Part shown: in pieces, positions 7,025 to 15,155 of the stretch
Layout: every line of letters starts with the position of its first letter
Numbering within the stretch: the first letter of the stretch is position 1
Source: JAHFUI01 sp041485905
Lineage (GTDB): Bacteria; Acidobacteriota; Vicinamibacteria; Vicinamibacterales; CAVVIG01
DNA length: 17,085 nucleotides
Reading direction: 5' to 3'
Assembly (NCBI GenBank): GCA_041485905.1
Contig: JBGPKK010000098.1
Location: 1-17,085 of the forward strand
The notes under the pieces: generated by a model
What the model was told of the DNA's origin: nothing
The model's database searches: none
Seen by the model: only the letters and a program-made list of their open reading frames with translations
Translations under genes and position numbers: made by a program

Positions 7025-8197
7025 TCAAGGTGGGCCGCTGGGTGCAAACCCGCGCCGCTCCGCCGTCAGTCGAAACAACAGGTTCGCGAACGGCAGTCCG
7101 TCGCTCGCGCTTTGGACGTCCGCGCGCAAGCCGTGGCGGGCAAAGCACGCGCACCAGTCCGCCTGCGTGCGGAAGTGAAACGTCTGGCGCCAGGCGCCCA
7201 CCAGAAGCGCCTTCAGCCGGTTGACCGCTCGCACGGCCGTAAACCGCCAGCCGGCTGACGCATCCGCTTCCCTGACCAGAATCACGCCGCCAGGCTCCAG
7301 CGCTGCCGCGGCGCGCGCAATCAGCGCCTCCTGCTCCTCCGGACCCATCATCTGCAAGACGTCGAACAGCCACACGGCGCGGACTGCAGCGAGCGACGCG
7401 ACGCGCGCATCGGTCTGGCTGATCTCTGCGTCGGCTGCGAGTGCCTTGCGCGCGATCGCCGCGATATGGCGGCGCGTTTCGATACCGATCATCCGTTCGA
7501 AGCGCGGTGGGGGCGGCCACGCCGCCGGCCACGCGCCCCGGTCGAATGCCCGGCGCGCTTCCGCGAGGAGCGCCAGCGCCAGCCCTTGTCCACACCCGAT
7601 GTCGAGGATGGTCCCACCGCATCCTGATCCGACGTCGACGCCCAACGCGGCGCGATACACCGGATCCTTCTGCAACTTGTGCCGCGCGAATTCCCACGCG
7701 ACGATGCTCGTGCCGACGTAGCGGTCCGATGCGCGGCGCACGAGGTCGGCAAAGTCGCGATCGGCGGCGGAGGCGCGCAGCAGCGCGTACGTGCTGCCGG
7801 CCGCGACCGCAGCCAGCGCGGCGCCGACCGACGCGCTGCCGACGAGGAGATCGGCCCCGAAGACCGAGAGCGCGGTGGTCCTGATCGCGAAGGGCGCGAG
7901 CGACTGGAACGATCCGTGGCGGACCCACGCGCCGACCTGCAGCTCGGTCAGCAGCAGCCACGGCGCAACCAGCGGATTGGAGATGTTCGCCGCCAGATAC
8001 ATCTTCAGGCGGTTCAGCCGCAACACCCATCCGACGGTCCAGCAGATCGCCAGGTGAAACCCGTAGCAAGGCAGGCAGCCGATGAACACGCCGAGGCCGA
8101 CCGCGGCCGTCTCGCGGCCGGCGCCCTCGCCCTCCGTCCGAAGATGGTGGAAGTACGTGTGGTGGGCCTTATCAGGCCCGCCAAGCGCGCCGGACAC
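7025..8197 (-). CDS. DUF2062 membrane domain fused to class I SAM methyltransferase
   Basis: This 390-residue two-domain protein starts with a DUF2062 domain (about residues 20-140). It has hydrophobic segments GLGVFIGCLPCYGFHLAICW and the conserved NPLVAPWL. A class I methyltransferase follows, with SAM-binding motif I TILDIGCGQG (about 196-205), the acidic FERMIGIE strand, and AVWLFDVLQMM and LEPGGVILVRE as motifs III-IV. It should act at the membrane, possibly on a lipid-linked substrate. It lies downstream of the dehydratase on the same strand. I chose GTG at 8197, 16 bases after the dehydratase stop; the in-frame ATG at 8257 would overlap the dehydratase by 44 bases. Neither has a strong Shine-Dalgarno sequence. 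It converges on the acyltransferase with a 74-bp gap. The methylated substrate is unknown. Confidence 0.8.
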   Translation of the reverse strand: MSGALGGPDKAHHTYFHHLRTEGEGAGRETAAVGLGVFIGCLPCYGFHLAICWTVGWVLRLNRLKMYLAANISNPLVAPWLLLTELQVGAWVRHGSFQSLAPFAIRTTALSVFGADLLVGSASVGAALAAVAAGSTYALLRASAADRDFADLVRRASDRYVGTSIVAWEFARHKLQKDPVYRAALGVDVGSGCGGTILDIGCGQGLALALLAEARRAFDRGAWPAAWPPPPRFERMIGIETRRHIAAIARKALAADAEISQTDARVASLAAVRAVWLFDVLQMMGPEEQEALIARAAAALEPGGVILVREADASAGWRFTAVRAVNRLKALLVGAWRQTFHFRTQADWCACFARHGLRADVQSASDGLPFANLLFRLTAERRGFAPSGPP

Positions 8198-8213
8198 GAC
8201 AGGGTCCGGCCCG

Positions 8214-8633
8214 CTAGCCGGCAAGGGTGAGGCTGCCTGACGCGACAAGGAGACCATCCGCGGTGACTTCACCTTCAATCTTGAACATGGCGCCAAGACG
8301 GCCCGCCACACGCGCGCGCGCTTCGAGCACGGCGCCCGGGCCAGCCGCGGCAGGAAACTTGAACGGTCCGAGCGCGGCAACCCTCAGCTGCAACGGTTTG
8401 ACGGCCGCGTCCGGTTGTGGCGCGGCGGCCGCCAGACCTCCCGCCTGAGCGAGCATCTCGACGAGGATGATCGCCGGCACGACCGGATGGTCGGGGAAGT
8501 GCCCCTGAAAATAAAAATCGTCCGGTTTCGCGATGCGGCGGCCGGTCGCGCTCTCGCCGCTCTTGACCTCGACGACCTCTTCGAGCAGCCGCATCGGCGG
8601 CCGGTGCGGCAGACACTCGATCCAGGGGATCAT
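8214..8633 (-). CDS. FabZ-like hotdog 3-hydroxyacyl-ACP dehydratase
   Basis: This 139-residue single hotdog-fold protein has the length of FabZ. Motifs are LPHRPPMRLLEEV near the N-terminus and FQGHFPDHPVVPAIILVEMLAQ, with candidate catalytic H45 and E59. Their spacing of 14 residues matches the His/Glu pair of FabZ. The usual PGV after GHFPxxPVM is PAI here, a mild departure. FabZ removes water from 3-hydroxyacyl-ACP in fatty-acid elongation; stand-alone copies beside acyl ligases and acyltransferases often serve special acyl chains. The ATG at 8633 is followed directly by the conserved region. It is divergent from the antiporter gene across 46 bp and upstream of the DUF2062-methyltransferase. 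No ketosynthase or ACP is in the window, so elongation partners must lie elsewhere. Confidence 0.85.
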   Translation of the reverse strand: MIPWIECLPHRPPMRLLEEVVEVKSGESATGRRIAKPDDFYFQGHFPDHPVVPAIILVEMLAQAGGLAAAAPQPDAAVKPLQLRVAALGPFKFPAAAGPGAVLEARARVAGRLGAMFKIEGEVTADGLLVASGSLTLAG

Positions 8634-8679
8634 GCGCGTAGAATATACTTTTTCCTCTTTTCAGACCTCCCGGACCCCC
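8634..8679. promoter_or_regulatory. Divergent promoter region with TATACT -10
   Basis: This 46-bp stretch between the dehydratase and antiporter starts is AT-rich against its surroundings. TATACT at 8644-8649 is a good -10 for the plus strand, giving a leader of about 24 bases before the ATG at 8680. On the minus strand, TATATT and TATTCT lie immediately upstream of the dehydratase ATG. The -35 elements are weak on both strands. Overlapping -10 elements would make the two directions compete. Confidence 0.45.
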
Positions 8680-9951
8680 ATGTCAGACTCCGCGCTCGCG
8701 GCGCTGTTCTTCCTGCAGCTCACGTGCATGCTCGTCGTCTGTCGCGGGCTGGGTTGGTTCACGTCAAAGGTGCGACAGCCTCAGGTGGTCGCCGAAATGG
8801 TGGCGGGCTTTCTGTTAGGGCCGTCGGTGTTCGGATGGGTCGCCCCTGCCCTGCAGACCAGGCTGTTCCCGGCCGCGACACTCCACGTCCTGTATGTAAC
8901 GAGCCAGATCGGGCTCGTCCTCTACATGTTTTGCACCGGTCTCGAGTTCCGGCGGGACCTCCTGGCCCGATACGGACGGCGGGCGTTGAGCGTGTCGGCT
9001 GCGGGAATTGCCGTCCCCTTCGCGCTCGGGGCGGCGCTCGGCTTGTACATGCTGCGGAGCGGCGCGTTCTTCACCGGCCGCGTGTTGCCGGTCCACGCGA
9101 TGCTGTTCCTCGGAGCGGCGATGTCGATCACGGCCTTCCCGGTACTCGCGCGCATCATTGCCGAGCGCGGCATCGCGGGCACCTCGGTCGGATCGATCGC
9201 GCTGGCGGCCGGCGCCATCGACGACGCCGCCGCCTGGATCATTCTCGCCATCGTCCTCAGCAGCTTCGCGGGAAGCGCCAACCTGGCATTGACCGCGGCC
9301 GGCGGCACAATTGTGTATGCGGTGTTCGTGTTCGTCGGGTTGCCGCCGCTCTTCGCGCGCCTGGCCGCCGCGGCCCAACGCCACGAACGGGTGACGCCGC
9401 CGGTGCTGGTCGTGGTCCTCGCACTGGTGGCATTCGGCGCGTGGTTCACCGATCAAGTGGGGATCTACGCCGTGTTCGGCGCGTTTCTCCTCGGCGTCAG
9501 CGTCCCGCGAGGCGTCCTGTCGCGCGATCTCCACCGGCTCATCGAACCGCTGACGACGGCGCTGTTCGTCCCGCTGTTTTTCGTCTATTCGGGGCTGAAC
9601 ACGCAATTGACGCTGGTCAACTCGCCAGGCTTGTGGATGATGACGGCGCTGGTCTTCATGACGGCCTGTGTGGGGAAGGGATTGGCGTGCTGGGCGGCCG
9701 CGCGCCTGACAGGCGCGAAATCGCGCGATGCCCTCGCGGTCGCGACGTTGATGAACGCCCGCGGCATGGTGGAACTGATTCTCATCAACATCGGATTTCA
9801 GCGCGGCCTCATCACGCCCACGATGTTCACCATCCTGGTGCTCATGGCCATCGGCACAACCCTGATGACCGGTCCGCTCTTCAGCGTCGTCTGGGACCGC
9901 GAGCGCGAACCGGCCGTGGACCCGTGGCGGGCCGCGAACAGGCTGCCCTAG
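8680..9951 (+). CDS. CPA2-family cation/proton antiporter (Kef/NapA-like)
   Basis: This 423-residue polytopic membrane protein has about twelve hydrophobic segments and the CPA2 fold. The ion-binding helix contains AGAIDDAAAW with the adjacent aspartates D181 and D182, as in electrogenic NapA-type exchangers. MSITAFPVLARII precedes it, and LMNARGMVELI is the conserved C-terminal block. It exchanges Na+ or K+ for H+ across the inner membrane. It lacks the RCK/TrkA-N domain seen in full-length KefB/KefC, so it is a core-only antiporter. The ATG at 8680 gives a normal first helix; the longer open frame upstream would run antisense into the dehydratase. Its stop overlaps the GTG of the ligase (TAGTG), so the two are translationally coupled. 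Its link to lipid synthesis is unclear; ion or pH homeostasis at an altered membrane is one possibility. Confidence 0.88.
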   Translation: MSDSALAALFFLQLTCMLVVCRGLGWFTSKVRQPQVVAEMVAGFLLGPSVFGWVAPALQTRLFPAATLHVLYVTSQIGLVLYMFCTGLEFRRDLLARYGRRALSVSAAGIAVPFALGAALGLYMLRSGAFFTGRVLPVHAMLFLGAAMSITAFPVLARIIAERGIAGTSVGSIALAAGAIDDAAAWIILAIVLSSFAGSANLALTAAGGTIVYAVFVFVGLPPLFARLAAAAQRHERVTPPVLVVVLALVAFGAWFTDQVGIYAVFGAFLLGVSVPRGVLSRDLHRLIEPLTTALFVPLFFVYSGLNTQLTLVNSPGLWMMTALVFMTACVGKGLACWAAARLTGAKSRDALAVATLMNARGMVELILINIGFQRGLITPTMFTILVLMAIGTTLMTGPLFSVVWDREREPAVDPWRAANRLP

Positions 9952-11414
9952 TGAGCGCGATTGTCGCGCGGTTCGCCCAACTGCGCCGCACCGACCCTGA
10001 CCGTCCGCTGATTCACCTGCCGGGTCCCGACAGCACGTTGTCGGCGTCCGACATCTGGGCCTCGCATCTCGAGTACGCCGATCGGTTATCGCAGGCGGGT
10101 ATCGGCCCGCACCAGCTGATCGTCTCCGCCTGTGGCAATAGTCCGGCAAGCGTGGCGTTTCTCCTGGCGTGCCGCGTGCTCGATGTCGCCGTGATGCCGG
10201 TGGACGCCGGAACGACGGTGGCCGAAGTTCTCGAGCTCGCCGCACGCTTCGGCGCGGCGGCGCTCGTCACACGATCCGCCATGGCGTCCGGCGTGAGGCA
10301 GGCGGGGACCGGCCGCGCGCTTCCCCTACCCAGCGGTCTGTGCCTCCTGCCGCGCGACGGACAGACGCCACACCTCTATCCGGACGCGGCGCTGCTCAAG
10401 CTGTCGTCGGGCTCGACCGGTGCGCCGAAGGCCGCGCTCACGAGCGACGCGCAGCTCGCCGCCGACGGCATGCAGATCGCGGCGGCGATGGGGACCGGAC
10501 CCGACGACACGCAAATCGCCGCCATTCCGCTTTCCCACGCGTACGGTCTCAGCGTGTTGGTGATGCCGCTGCTGCTCCAGGGCACGCCGTTTGTCCTTCG
10601 CGAATCGTTCGTGCCGCATCAGATCCCCGCGGATGCGCGGCGGTTCAACGCGCGGCGGTTTCCCGGCGTCCCGTTCATGTTTCAGTACTTCGTCGCGAAC
10701 CCGCCGGCCGACGGGTGGCCGCCGGCACTCGCGCGTCTCGTGTCCGCAGGCGCGAAGCTGCCGACGACGACCGTCCGCGAATTTCACGACCGGTTCGGCG
10801 TGAAGATTCATTCTTTCTATGGCACCACGGAGGCCGGGGGCATCGCGTTTGACGACGGCGAAGACATCGACGAGCGCGCCACGGTCGGTCGCGCGATCGA
10901 GGGTGTCACGATTACACTCAGACACGAATCCGGCCTCGCGCCAAACACTGGCCGCGTGCACGTGCGCAGCGCCGGGGTGGCCAGTGGATACGCCGGCCAC
11001 GCCGGCGGGGGCTTCGAGGACGGCGGCTTCCTCACGGGCGATTACGGGATGTTCGACGGCGGGCGGCGGTTGACGCTCATCGGTCGCGTCTCGTCGTTCG
11101 TCAACGTGGCCGGCCGCAAGGTGGAGCCCACCGAAGTAGAGGACGTCCTGCGATCGATGCCGGGCATCGTCGACGTCACGGTGGTGGCTGCGCCGGAGGC
11201 GCGCCGCGGACAGCAGGTTGTCGCCTGCGTCGTGACCGACGCGGCAACCAGCGGACCGAGCGTGCTCGAGGTGCGACGCTTCTGCGCAGCGCGGCTGGCG
11301 CCGCACAAGATTCCTCGCGCCGTCATTTTCCTGAACGCGATCCCGCTGACCGCACGAGGTAAAACGGATCGGACTGCGCTCGACGCGATCGTGCGCGCGC
11401 ACCTCGGCGGGTAG
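9951..11414 (+). CDS. AMP-forming acyl-CoA/acyl-ACP ligase (ANL superfamily)
   Basis: This 487-residue adenylate-forming enzyme would activate a carboxylic or fatty acid with ATP and pass it to CoA or an ACP thiol. Core motifs are all present: LSSGSTGAPK (P-loop, about 151-160), FYGTTEAGGI (289-298), LTGDYGMFDGG, GRVSSFVNVAGRKVEPTEVE in the hinge region, and RGKTDRTAL with the catalytic lysine at 471. It is therefore expected to be active. GTG at 9951 overlaps the antiporter stop by one base and gives a normal-length protein; the long frame upstream runs through the antiporter out of frame and is not coding. The gene is followed after 44 bp by the first Tes-like radical SAM gene. The context suggests loading of an unusual acyl chain, but substrate specificity cannot be read. 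Confidence 0.88.
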   Translation: MSAIVARFAQLRRTDPDRPLIHLPGPDSTLSASDIWASHLEYADRLSQAGIGPHQLIVSACGNSPASVAFLLACRVLDVAVMPVDAGTTVAEVLELAARFGAAALVTRSAMASGVRQAGTGRALPLPSGLCLLPRDGQTPHLYPDAALLKLSSGSTGAPKAALTSDAQLAADGMQIAAAMGTGPDDTQIAAIPLSHAYGLSVLVMPLLLQGTPFVLRESFVPHQIPADARRFNARRFPGVPFMFQYFVANPPADGWPPALARLVSAGAKLPTTTVREFHDRFGVKIHSFYGTTEAGGIAFDDGEDIDERATVGRAIEGVTITLRHESGLAPNTGRVHVRSAGVASGYAGHAGGGFEDGGFLTGDYGMFDGGRRLTLIGRVSSFVNVAGRKVEPTEVEDVLRSMPGIVDVTVVAAPEARRGQQVVACVVTDAATSGPSVLEVRRFCAARLAPHKIPRAVIFLNAIPLTARGKTDRTALDAIVRAHLGG

Positions 11415-11429
11415 CGTCGGACCTTGTGG

Positions 11430-11435
11430 TATATT
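11430..11435 (+). promoter_or_regulatory. Possible -10 element (TATATT) for the first Tes-like gene
   Basis: TATATT lies 24 bases before the TTG start of the radical SAM gene and would give a leader of about 17 bases. No good -35 element is visible 16-18 bases upstream, where the ligase stop codon lies. The gene may use this weak promoter, read-through from the antiporter-ligase operon, or both. Confidence 0.35.
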
Positions 11436-11446
11436 CACCGCGGCGT

Positions 11447-11452
11447 GAGAGG
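11447..11452 (+). promoter_or_regulatory. Shine-Dalgarno GAGAGG that decides the TTG start
   Basis: GAGAGG ends six bases before TTG at 11459, ideal spacing. The alternative GTG at 11426 lies upstream of this site and has no ribosome binding sequence. The TTG start also gives an N-terminus nearly equal in length to that of the downstream paralogue (42 versus 43 residues before the shared LLKS), which supports the choice. Confidence 0.7.
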
Positions 11453-11458
11453 TACCGA

Positions 11459-13357
11459 TTGAACGCGTGGAAACCAGTCGAACATGCGCTGACTGGCGGG
11501 GCCAGGCTCTTGTGGCCGGCGTTTCAGGCCATCAACCGTCGGTTCGAAGGCAAACCATTCCATCCGAAGTGGGCGCCGGCGCCGCTGCTCAAGAGCCGCG
11601 AGCGCACCAGGCCGCAGTTTGGCTGGCCGCGCACCACCGACTCGCTGTGTCCGACGTGCGTGCGCGAGACGCGCGCGAAGATCCTGTCCGGCGAACAATC
11701 GATCGAATCGCTGGTCGATAAACAGGTCGGCGAGATCAAGGCGCAAATAGTCGAGCGGGACGGCAAAGTCGTCATCGAGAAGACGTGCCCGCTCCACGGT
11801 ACGTTTGTCGACACGCTCGCCATCAACCCGGCATTCCTGCGCCGGTTGGAATCGCTCTTTCCGGGTCGCGACTTTCCTGCGGTCACCAACCTGCACAACC
11901 ACGGCACCTCGTCGATTCAGTACGGACGCGGCGCGGTTCTGACGATCGATCTCACGAACCGCTGCAACATGATGTGCGACCCGTGCTTCATGGACGCCAA
12001 CCAGGTCGGCTACGTGCACGAGCTGACCCTGCCCGAGGTCAAGGGGTTGCTCGACGATGCGGTGAGCGTCAAGCCGCGGCGTCAGATGACCGTGCAGTTC
12101 TCGGGCGGCGAGCCGACGATGTCGCCGATTTTTCTCGACGCGGTGCGCTACGCGCGGGAGGTCGGGTACTTCAGCGTCCAGGCGGCCACCAACGGGATCC
12201 GCTTCGCGCAGGAGCCCGAGTTCGCGCATCAGGCCCGCGAGGCCGGCATGCGCATCGCGTACCTGCAGTTTGACGGCGTGACCGAGCAATCCAACTCACA
12301 CCGCAAAGTCGGCAACCTCTTCGACGTGAAGCTCCGGGCCATCGAGAACCTCCACGCGGCAGGCCTCGACGTCTGCCTCGTCGTCACGATCGTGAACACG
12401 GTCAACAACGACCAGGTCGGCCCGATTGTCAAGTTCGCGCTGCAGAACTGCGACAAGGTCAGCTTCGTCTCCTTCCAGCCCGTGTCGTTCACCGGCCGTG
12501 ACGAAGGGATCAGCGACGAGGACCGGCACGCGCGCCGCTACACGCTGTCGCATCTCGCCGAGGACATGCAGCGCCAGACAGGCGTCAGCGAGCCGCTGCG
12601 CGACTGGTTCCCGCTCTCGGCGTCGAGCGCCATGTCGCAGGTGACCGATTTACTGAAAGGACCCGGGGCCGATTGGGGGTCCCTCAGCTGCGGCTGCCAT
12701 CCCGACTGCGGTGTCGGCATGGGGTTCATGGTGAGCAAGAAGACGAAGAAGTGGGCGCCGCTCTCCGAGTTCGTCAACGTCGAACGCGTGCTGCAGGACG
12801 CGCAGATGATCGCCGACAGCGCCCGCGGGCGCGCGCTGACCATCGTGCAGACCGCGCTCAGCCTGCTCCGCAACTATTCCCCGGCCAAGGCCCCTGACGG
12901 ATTCCGTCTCGTCGACCTGCTGCACAAGTTCGACAAGCAGAGCGGAGGACAACTGGGCGGCCGCCTGGGCTCGCGCGACAACGAGAACCGCAAGAACGAT
13001 GAATGGCTGCTGATGTTCGTCGCAGGCATGTGGTTTCAGGATCTGTGGACCTACGACTTCCGCCGCACTGAGATGTGCATCATCCCCTACGCCACGCAGA
13101 TGGGAGAAATCTCGTTCTGCGCGTACAACACGGGCGTCGGCTGGCGGCAGATCGTCGAGAACATGTATCAGAACGCCAAAGTGGCCGATTGGTACAAAGA
13201 ACACGGCAAGCACGCCGTCTACGCGAACGCCCGCAAAATGGTGCCGCTGCCGTCCAATGTCAAGCCGGTCACGCTGCAGGTGCCGAAAGACGGACGGCTT
13301 ATTCAGTGGGCGCCGAAGCCCGTGGCGCCGACCCCCGAACCTGAACCCGTCGCCTGA
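11459..13357 (+). CDS. Tetraether-synthase-like radical SAM protein, copy 1
   Basis: This 632-residue radical SAM protein has the layout of the MJ0619/Tes group (COG1964). An N-terminal metal site is formed by SLCPTC (C64, C67) and CPLHG (C110, H113), comparable to the rubredoxin-like site of archaeal Tes. The radical SAM motif is TNRCNMMCDPC (C169, C173, C176), with QFSGGEPT (SGGEP 215-219) for SAM binding. The C-terminal part adds CGCHPDC (C411, C413, C417) plus C540 and C554, enough for auxiliary clusters. Archaeal Tes joins lipid tails by carbon-carbon bonds to make tetraethers or macrocyclic lipids, and bacterial relatives are proposed to make membrane-spanning lipids. It follows the acyl ligase by 44 bp. 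I am fairly sure of the family; the tail-coupling role is inferred from family and neighbours. A paralogue lies 2.7 kb downstream. Confidence 0.8.
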   Translation: MNAWKPVEHALTGGARLLWPAFQAINRRFEGKPFHPKWAPAPLLKSRERTRPQFGWPRTTDSLCPTCVRETRAKILSGEQSIESLVDKQVGEIKAQIVERDGKVVIEKTCPLHGTFVDTLAINPAFLRRLESLFPGRDFPAVTNLHNHGTSSIQYGRGAVLTIDLTNRCNMMCDPCFMDANQVGYVHELTLPEVKGLLDDAVSVKPRRQMTVQFSGGEPTMSPIFLDAVRYAREVGYFSVQAATNGIRFAQEPEFAHQAREAGMRIAYLQFDGVTEQSNSHRKVGNLFDVKLRAIENLHAAGLDVCLVVTIVNTVNNDQVGPIVKFALQNCDKVSFVSFQPVSFTGRDEGISDEDRHARRYTLSHLAEDMQRQTGVSEPLRDWFPLSASSAMSQVTDLLKGPGADWGSLSCGCHPDCGVGMGFMVSKKTKKWAPLSEFVNVERVLQDAQMIADSARGRALTIVQTALSLLRNYSPAKAPDGFRLVDLLHKFDKQSGGQLGGRLGSRDNENRKNDEWLLMFVAGMWFQDLWTYDFRRTEMCIIPYATQMGEISFCAYNTGVGWRQIVENMYQNAKVADWYKEHGKHAVYANARKMVPLPSNVKPVTLQVPKDGRLIQWAPKPVAPTPEPEPVA

Positions 13358-13483
13358 CCTGACCCGTTCCCGGTCCGCCATATCCCCCAGCCTCGCCTTT
13401 CGTCCACCAGGAACGACCCTTCGTCGGAATCCCCGACCTATCCTCAGACCAGCTCGCTACCGTGAATGGCGGAGGGACTTTCT

Positions 13484-14020
13484 ATGCGACACACCACTCT
13501 TCGAGCAATCGTGCTGGCTGCTCTACTGACCGCGATCGTCAGCGTTCCCACGGTGTTGACGACGACTGTTCGCGCGCAGAGCCCGCCGGGGGGATTTCCG
13601 GACCTGGTTGCCGGGCTCAAGGCAACGCCGGGCTGTCTGGGCGTCGAGACGGCCCGCACCGCGTCCGGCAAGCAGGTCATCTTCGCCTGGTTCGCGAACA
13701 AGAAAGCCGCGCTGGCCTGGTATGACAGCGACGTCCACCAGATGGCCAAGCGGATGGTCTTCCCGAATGCGCCGGCGCGCACGCCGATGGCCGACGTGCC
13801 CGACGACGGGACGCCGATCATGGCGATCGCATCGCTGACGCCGCCCGACAACACCGTCGCGGGCCAGGGCGGCGCTCCGTTTTCGCAAATCGCCATCGAG
13901 CTGTATCGACCGCTGCCGGGCGGGATCGCGCTGGGCGGGCGCTTCGCGCCGAGCACGGTGACGGTGCCAGGGATGCGGGACATCCCCTGGTCGGTTTTCG
14001 CGGCGCGCAATCAGCAATAA
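13484..14020 (+). CDS. Secreted small protein, possible ABM-like alpha-beta barrel
   Basis: This 178-residue protein has an N-terminal signal peptide: MRH, a hydrophobic stretch at about 7-28, and a likely cleavage after VRA (residue 31). The mature part, GFPDLVAGLKATPGCLGVE then KQVIFAWFANKKAALAWYDSDVHQ, resembles a dimeric alpha-beta barrel of the antibiotic-biosynthesis-monooxygenase (ABM) type. That match is by eye and tentative. A second beta-rich segment (IMAIASLTPPD to IAIELYRPLPGG) could form the other half of the barrel. The ATG at 13484 has a good GGAGGG Shine-Dalgarno sequence about nine bases upstream. It is only six bases from the histidine kinase start, so the two are co-transcribed and the protein could act in periplasmic signal input. 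No enzymatic residues can be assigned. Confidence 0.65.
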   Translation: MRHTTLRAIVLAALLTAIVSVPTVLTTTVRAQSPPGGFPDLVAGLKATPGCLGVETARTASGKQVIFAWFANKKAALAWYDSDVHQMAKRMVFPNAPARTPMADVPDDGTPIMAIASLTPPDNTVAGQGGAPFSQIAIELYRPLPGGIALGGRFAPSTVTVPGMRDIPWSVFAARNQQ

Positions 14021-14026
14021 TCGACC

Positions 14027-15118
14027 GTGGATCAGGCCGTGGATCAGATCCTTCCCGGGCACCGGCACGGCTGGCCGTACTGGGGCCGCATCCTGATCGT
14101 CAACGCCACCGGAGCCATCGTGGCGTTCGCGGTCAGGGGAGGTCTGGCCCCCGGTCTGTCGTGGGCGGCGCGCCTCGGCGACCTGACCGGCTCGTTCGTG
14201 GTGGCCAACTGCATCGGGAGCGTCATGGCGCTCCTGATGCCGCCGATCCTGCATCGGCTCCACGGGCGAAGCCGCGCGATCGTCTGGGGCGCGCGGCTCG
14301 TGGCGATTCCGGTGATGATCGTGATCGGATGCGCGTTGGCCGGCGGCGTGGCGGTCCTCATCGGAGCGGGCGGTGCTGACCAATATGTCGCATTCGTCCG
14401 AGGGTCGCTGTGGATTTCCTTCGTCGTGGGCACGGTCGCCTGTCTGGCCGTGATTGCGTATGAAACGCTTCATGGTCAGCTCGACGAGACGACGTTTGCG
14501 CTGCGCACCAAGGAACGCGACGAGGCCGACGCGCGGCGGGTCGCCGCCGAGGCGCAGCTGGCGTCGCTCGAGTCGCGGGTCAATCCGCATTTTCTCTTCA
14601 ACACGCTCAACTCGATCGCCGCGCTCACGCACGACGACCCGGCCGCCGCCGAGCGCATGACCAATCAGCTCGCGTCGCTGATGCGTTCGTCGCTGGACAC
14701 GGCGTCCACCCCGCTCGTCCCGCTCGAAGAGGAGCTTCGCGTCGTCCGCGACTACCTCCAGATCGAGCGCGTGCGGCTCGGCGACCGTCTGCGGTTTACC
14801 GTCGACGTCCCCGCCGCGGCCGACGCCGTGCTCGTGCCCCGGCTGTCGCTGCAGACGCTCGTCGAAAACAGCGTCAAGTACGCCGTGTCGGCGCGGCGCG
14901 AAGGCGGCGCGATCGCCATCGGTGCGGCCGTGACGGCCTCGGGCGTGCGGCTCGAGGTCGAAGATGACGGCCCCGGCTTCGATCCAGCGTGCCTCCCCGA
15001 AGGACACGGGCTTGCGCTCCTCAACGCGCGGATGGCGATGATGTTCGGCGAACGGGCGCGGTTCGACGTGGATAGCCGCCCTGGGCGAACGCTGGTCGCG
15101 ATCGAGGTGCCTCGGTAG
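14027..15118 (+). CDS. LytS/AlgZ-type sensor histidine kinase
   Basis: This 363-residue membrane kinase has about four hydrophobic segments in residues 21-145 (ILIVNATGAIVAFAVRGGL, FVVANCIGSVMALLMPPIL, LVAIPVMIVIGCALAGGVAV, ISFVVGTVACLAVIAY). A coiled-coil-like linker rich in E, A and R (about 155-182) follows. The His_kinase family (PF06580) motif is SRVNPHFLFNTLNSIAAL, with the phospho-accepting H188. The ATPase domain has LVENSVKYAV (N-box), DDGPGFD (G1) and GHGLALLNARM (G2). This type pairs with LytTR regulators, and one follows 37 bases downstream. No periplasmic sensor domain is visible, so the signal is sensed in or near the membrane, fitting a response to membrane state (inference). 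GTG at 14027 is six bases after the upstream stop; an in-frame GTG at 14039 is an alternative. Confidence 0.9.
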   Translation: MDQAVDQILPGHRHGWPYWGRILIVNATGAIVAFAVRGGLAPGLSWAARLGDLTGSFVVANCIGSVMALLMPPILHRLHGRSRAIVWGARLVAIPVMIVIGCALAGGVAVLIGAGGADQYVAFVRGSLWISFVVGTVACLAVIAYETLHGQLDETTFALRTKERDEADARRVAAEAQLASLESRVNPHFLFNTLNSIAALTHDDPAAAERMTNQLASLMRSSLDTASTPLVPLEEELRVVRDYLQIERVRLGDRLRFTVDVPAAADAVLVPRLSLQTLVENSVKYAVSARREGGAIAIGAAVTASGVRLEVEDDGPGFDPACLPEGHGLALLNARMAMMFGERARFDVDSRPGRTLVAIEVPR

Positions 15119-15155
15119 AAACACGTGCGTCGGGTGGCCGGCACAGAAGATACCT

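Noticed and set aside
8415..9950. Upstream half of a 999-codon frame ending in the acyl ligase
   Set aside because: It runs through the antiporter gene out of frame and has low-complexity Arg/Gly/Pro composition. The ligase domain begins at the GTG at 9951.
1314..11414. Hopanoid biosynthesis cluster
   Set aside because: HpnR-like and HpnN-like proteins suggested it, but no squalene-hopene cyclase or other specific hopanoid gene is present, and both families have wider uses.
2808..11414. Aryl polyene biosynthetic cluster
   Set aside because: MMPL, GT2, acyltransferase, dehydratase, methyltransferase and ligase fit in part, but no ketosynthase, ketoreductase or acyl carrier protein is seen in the window.
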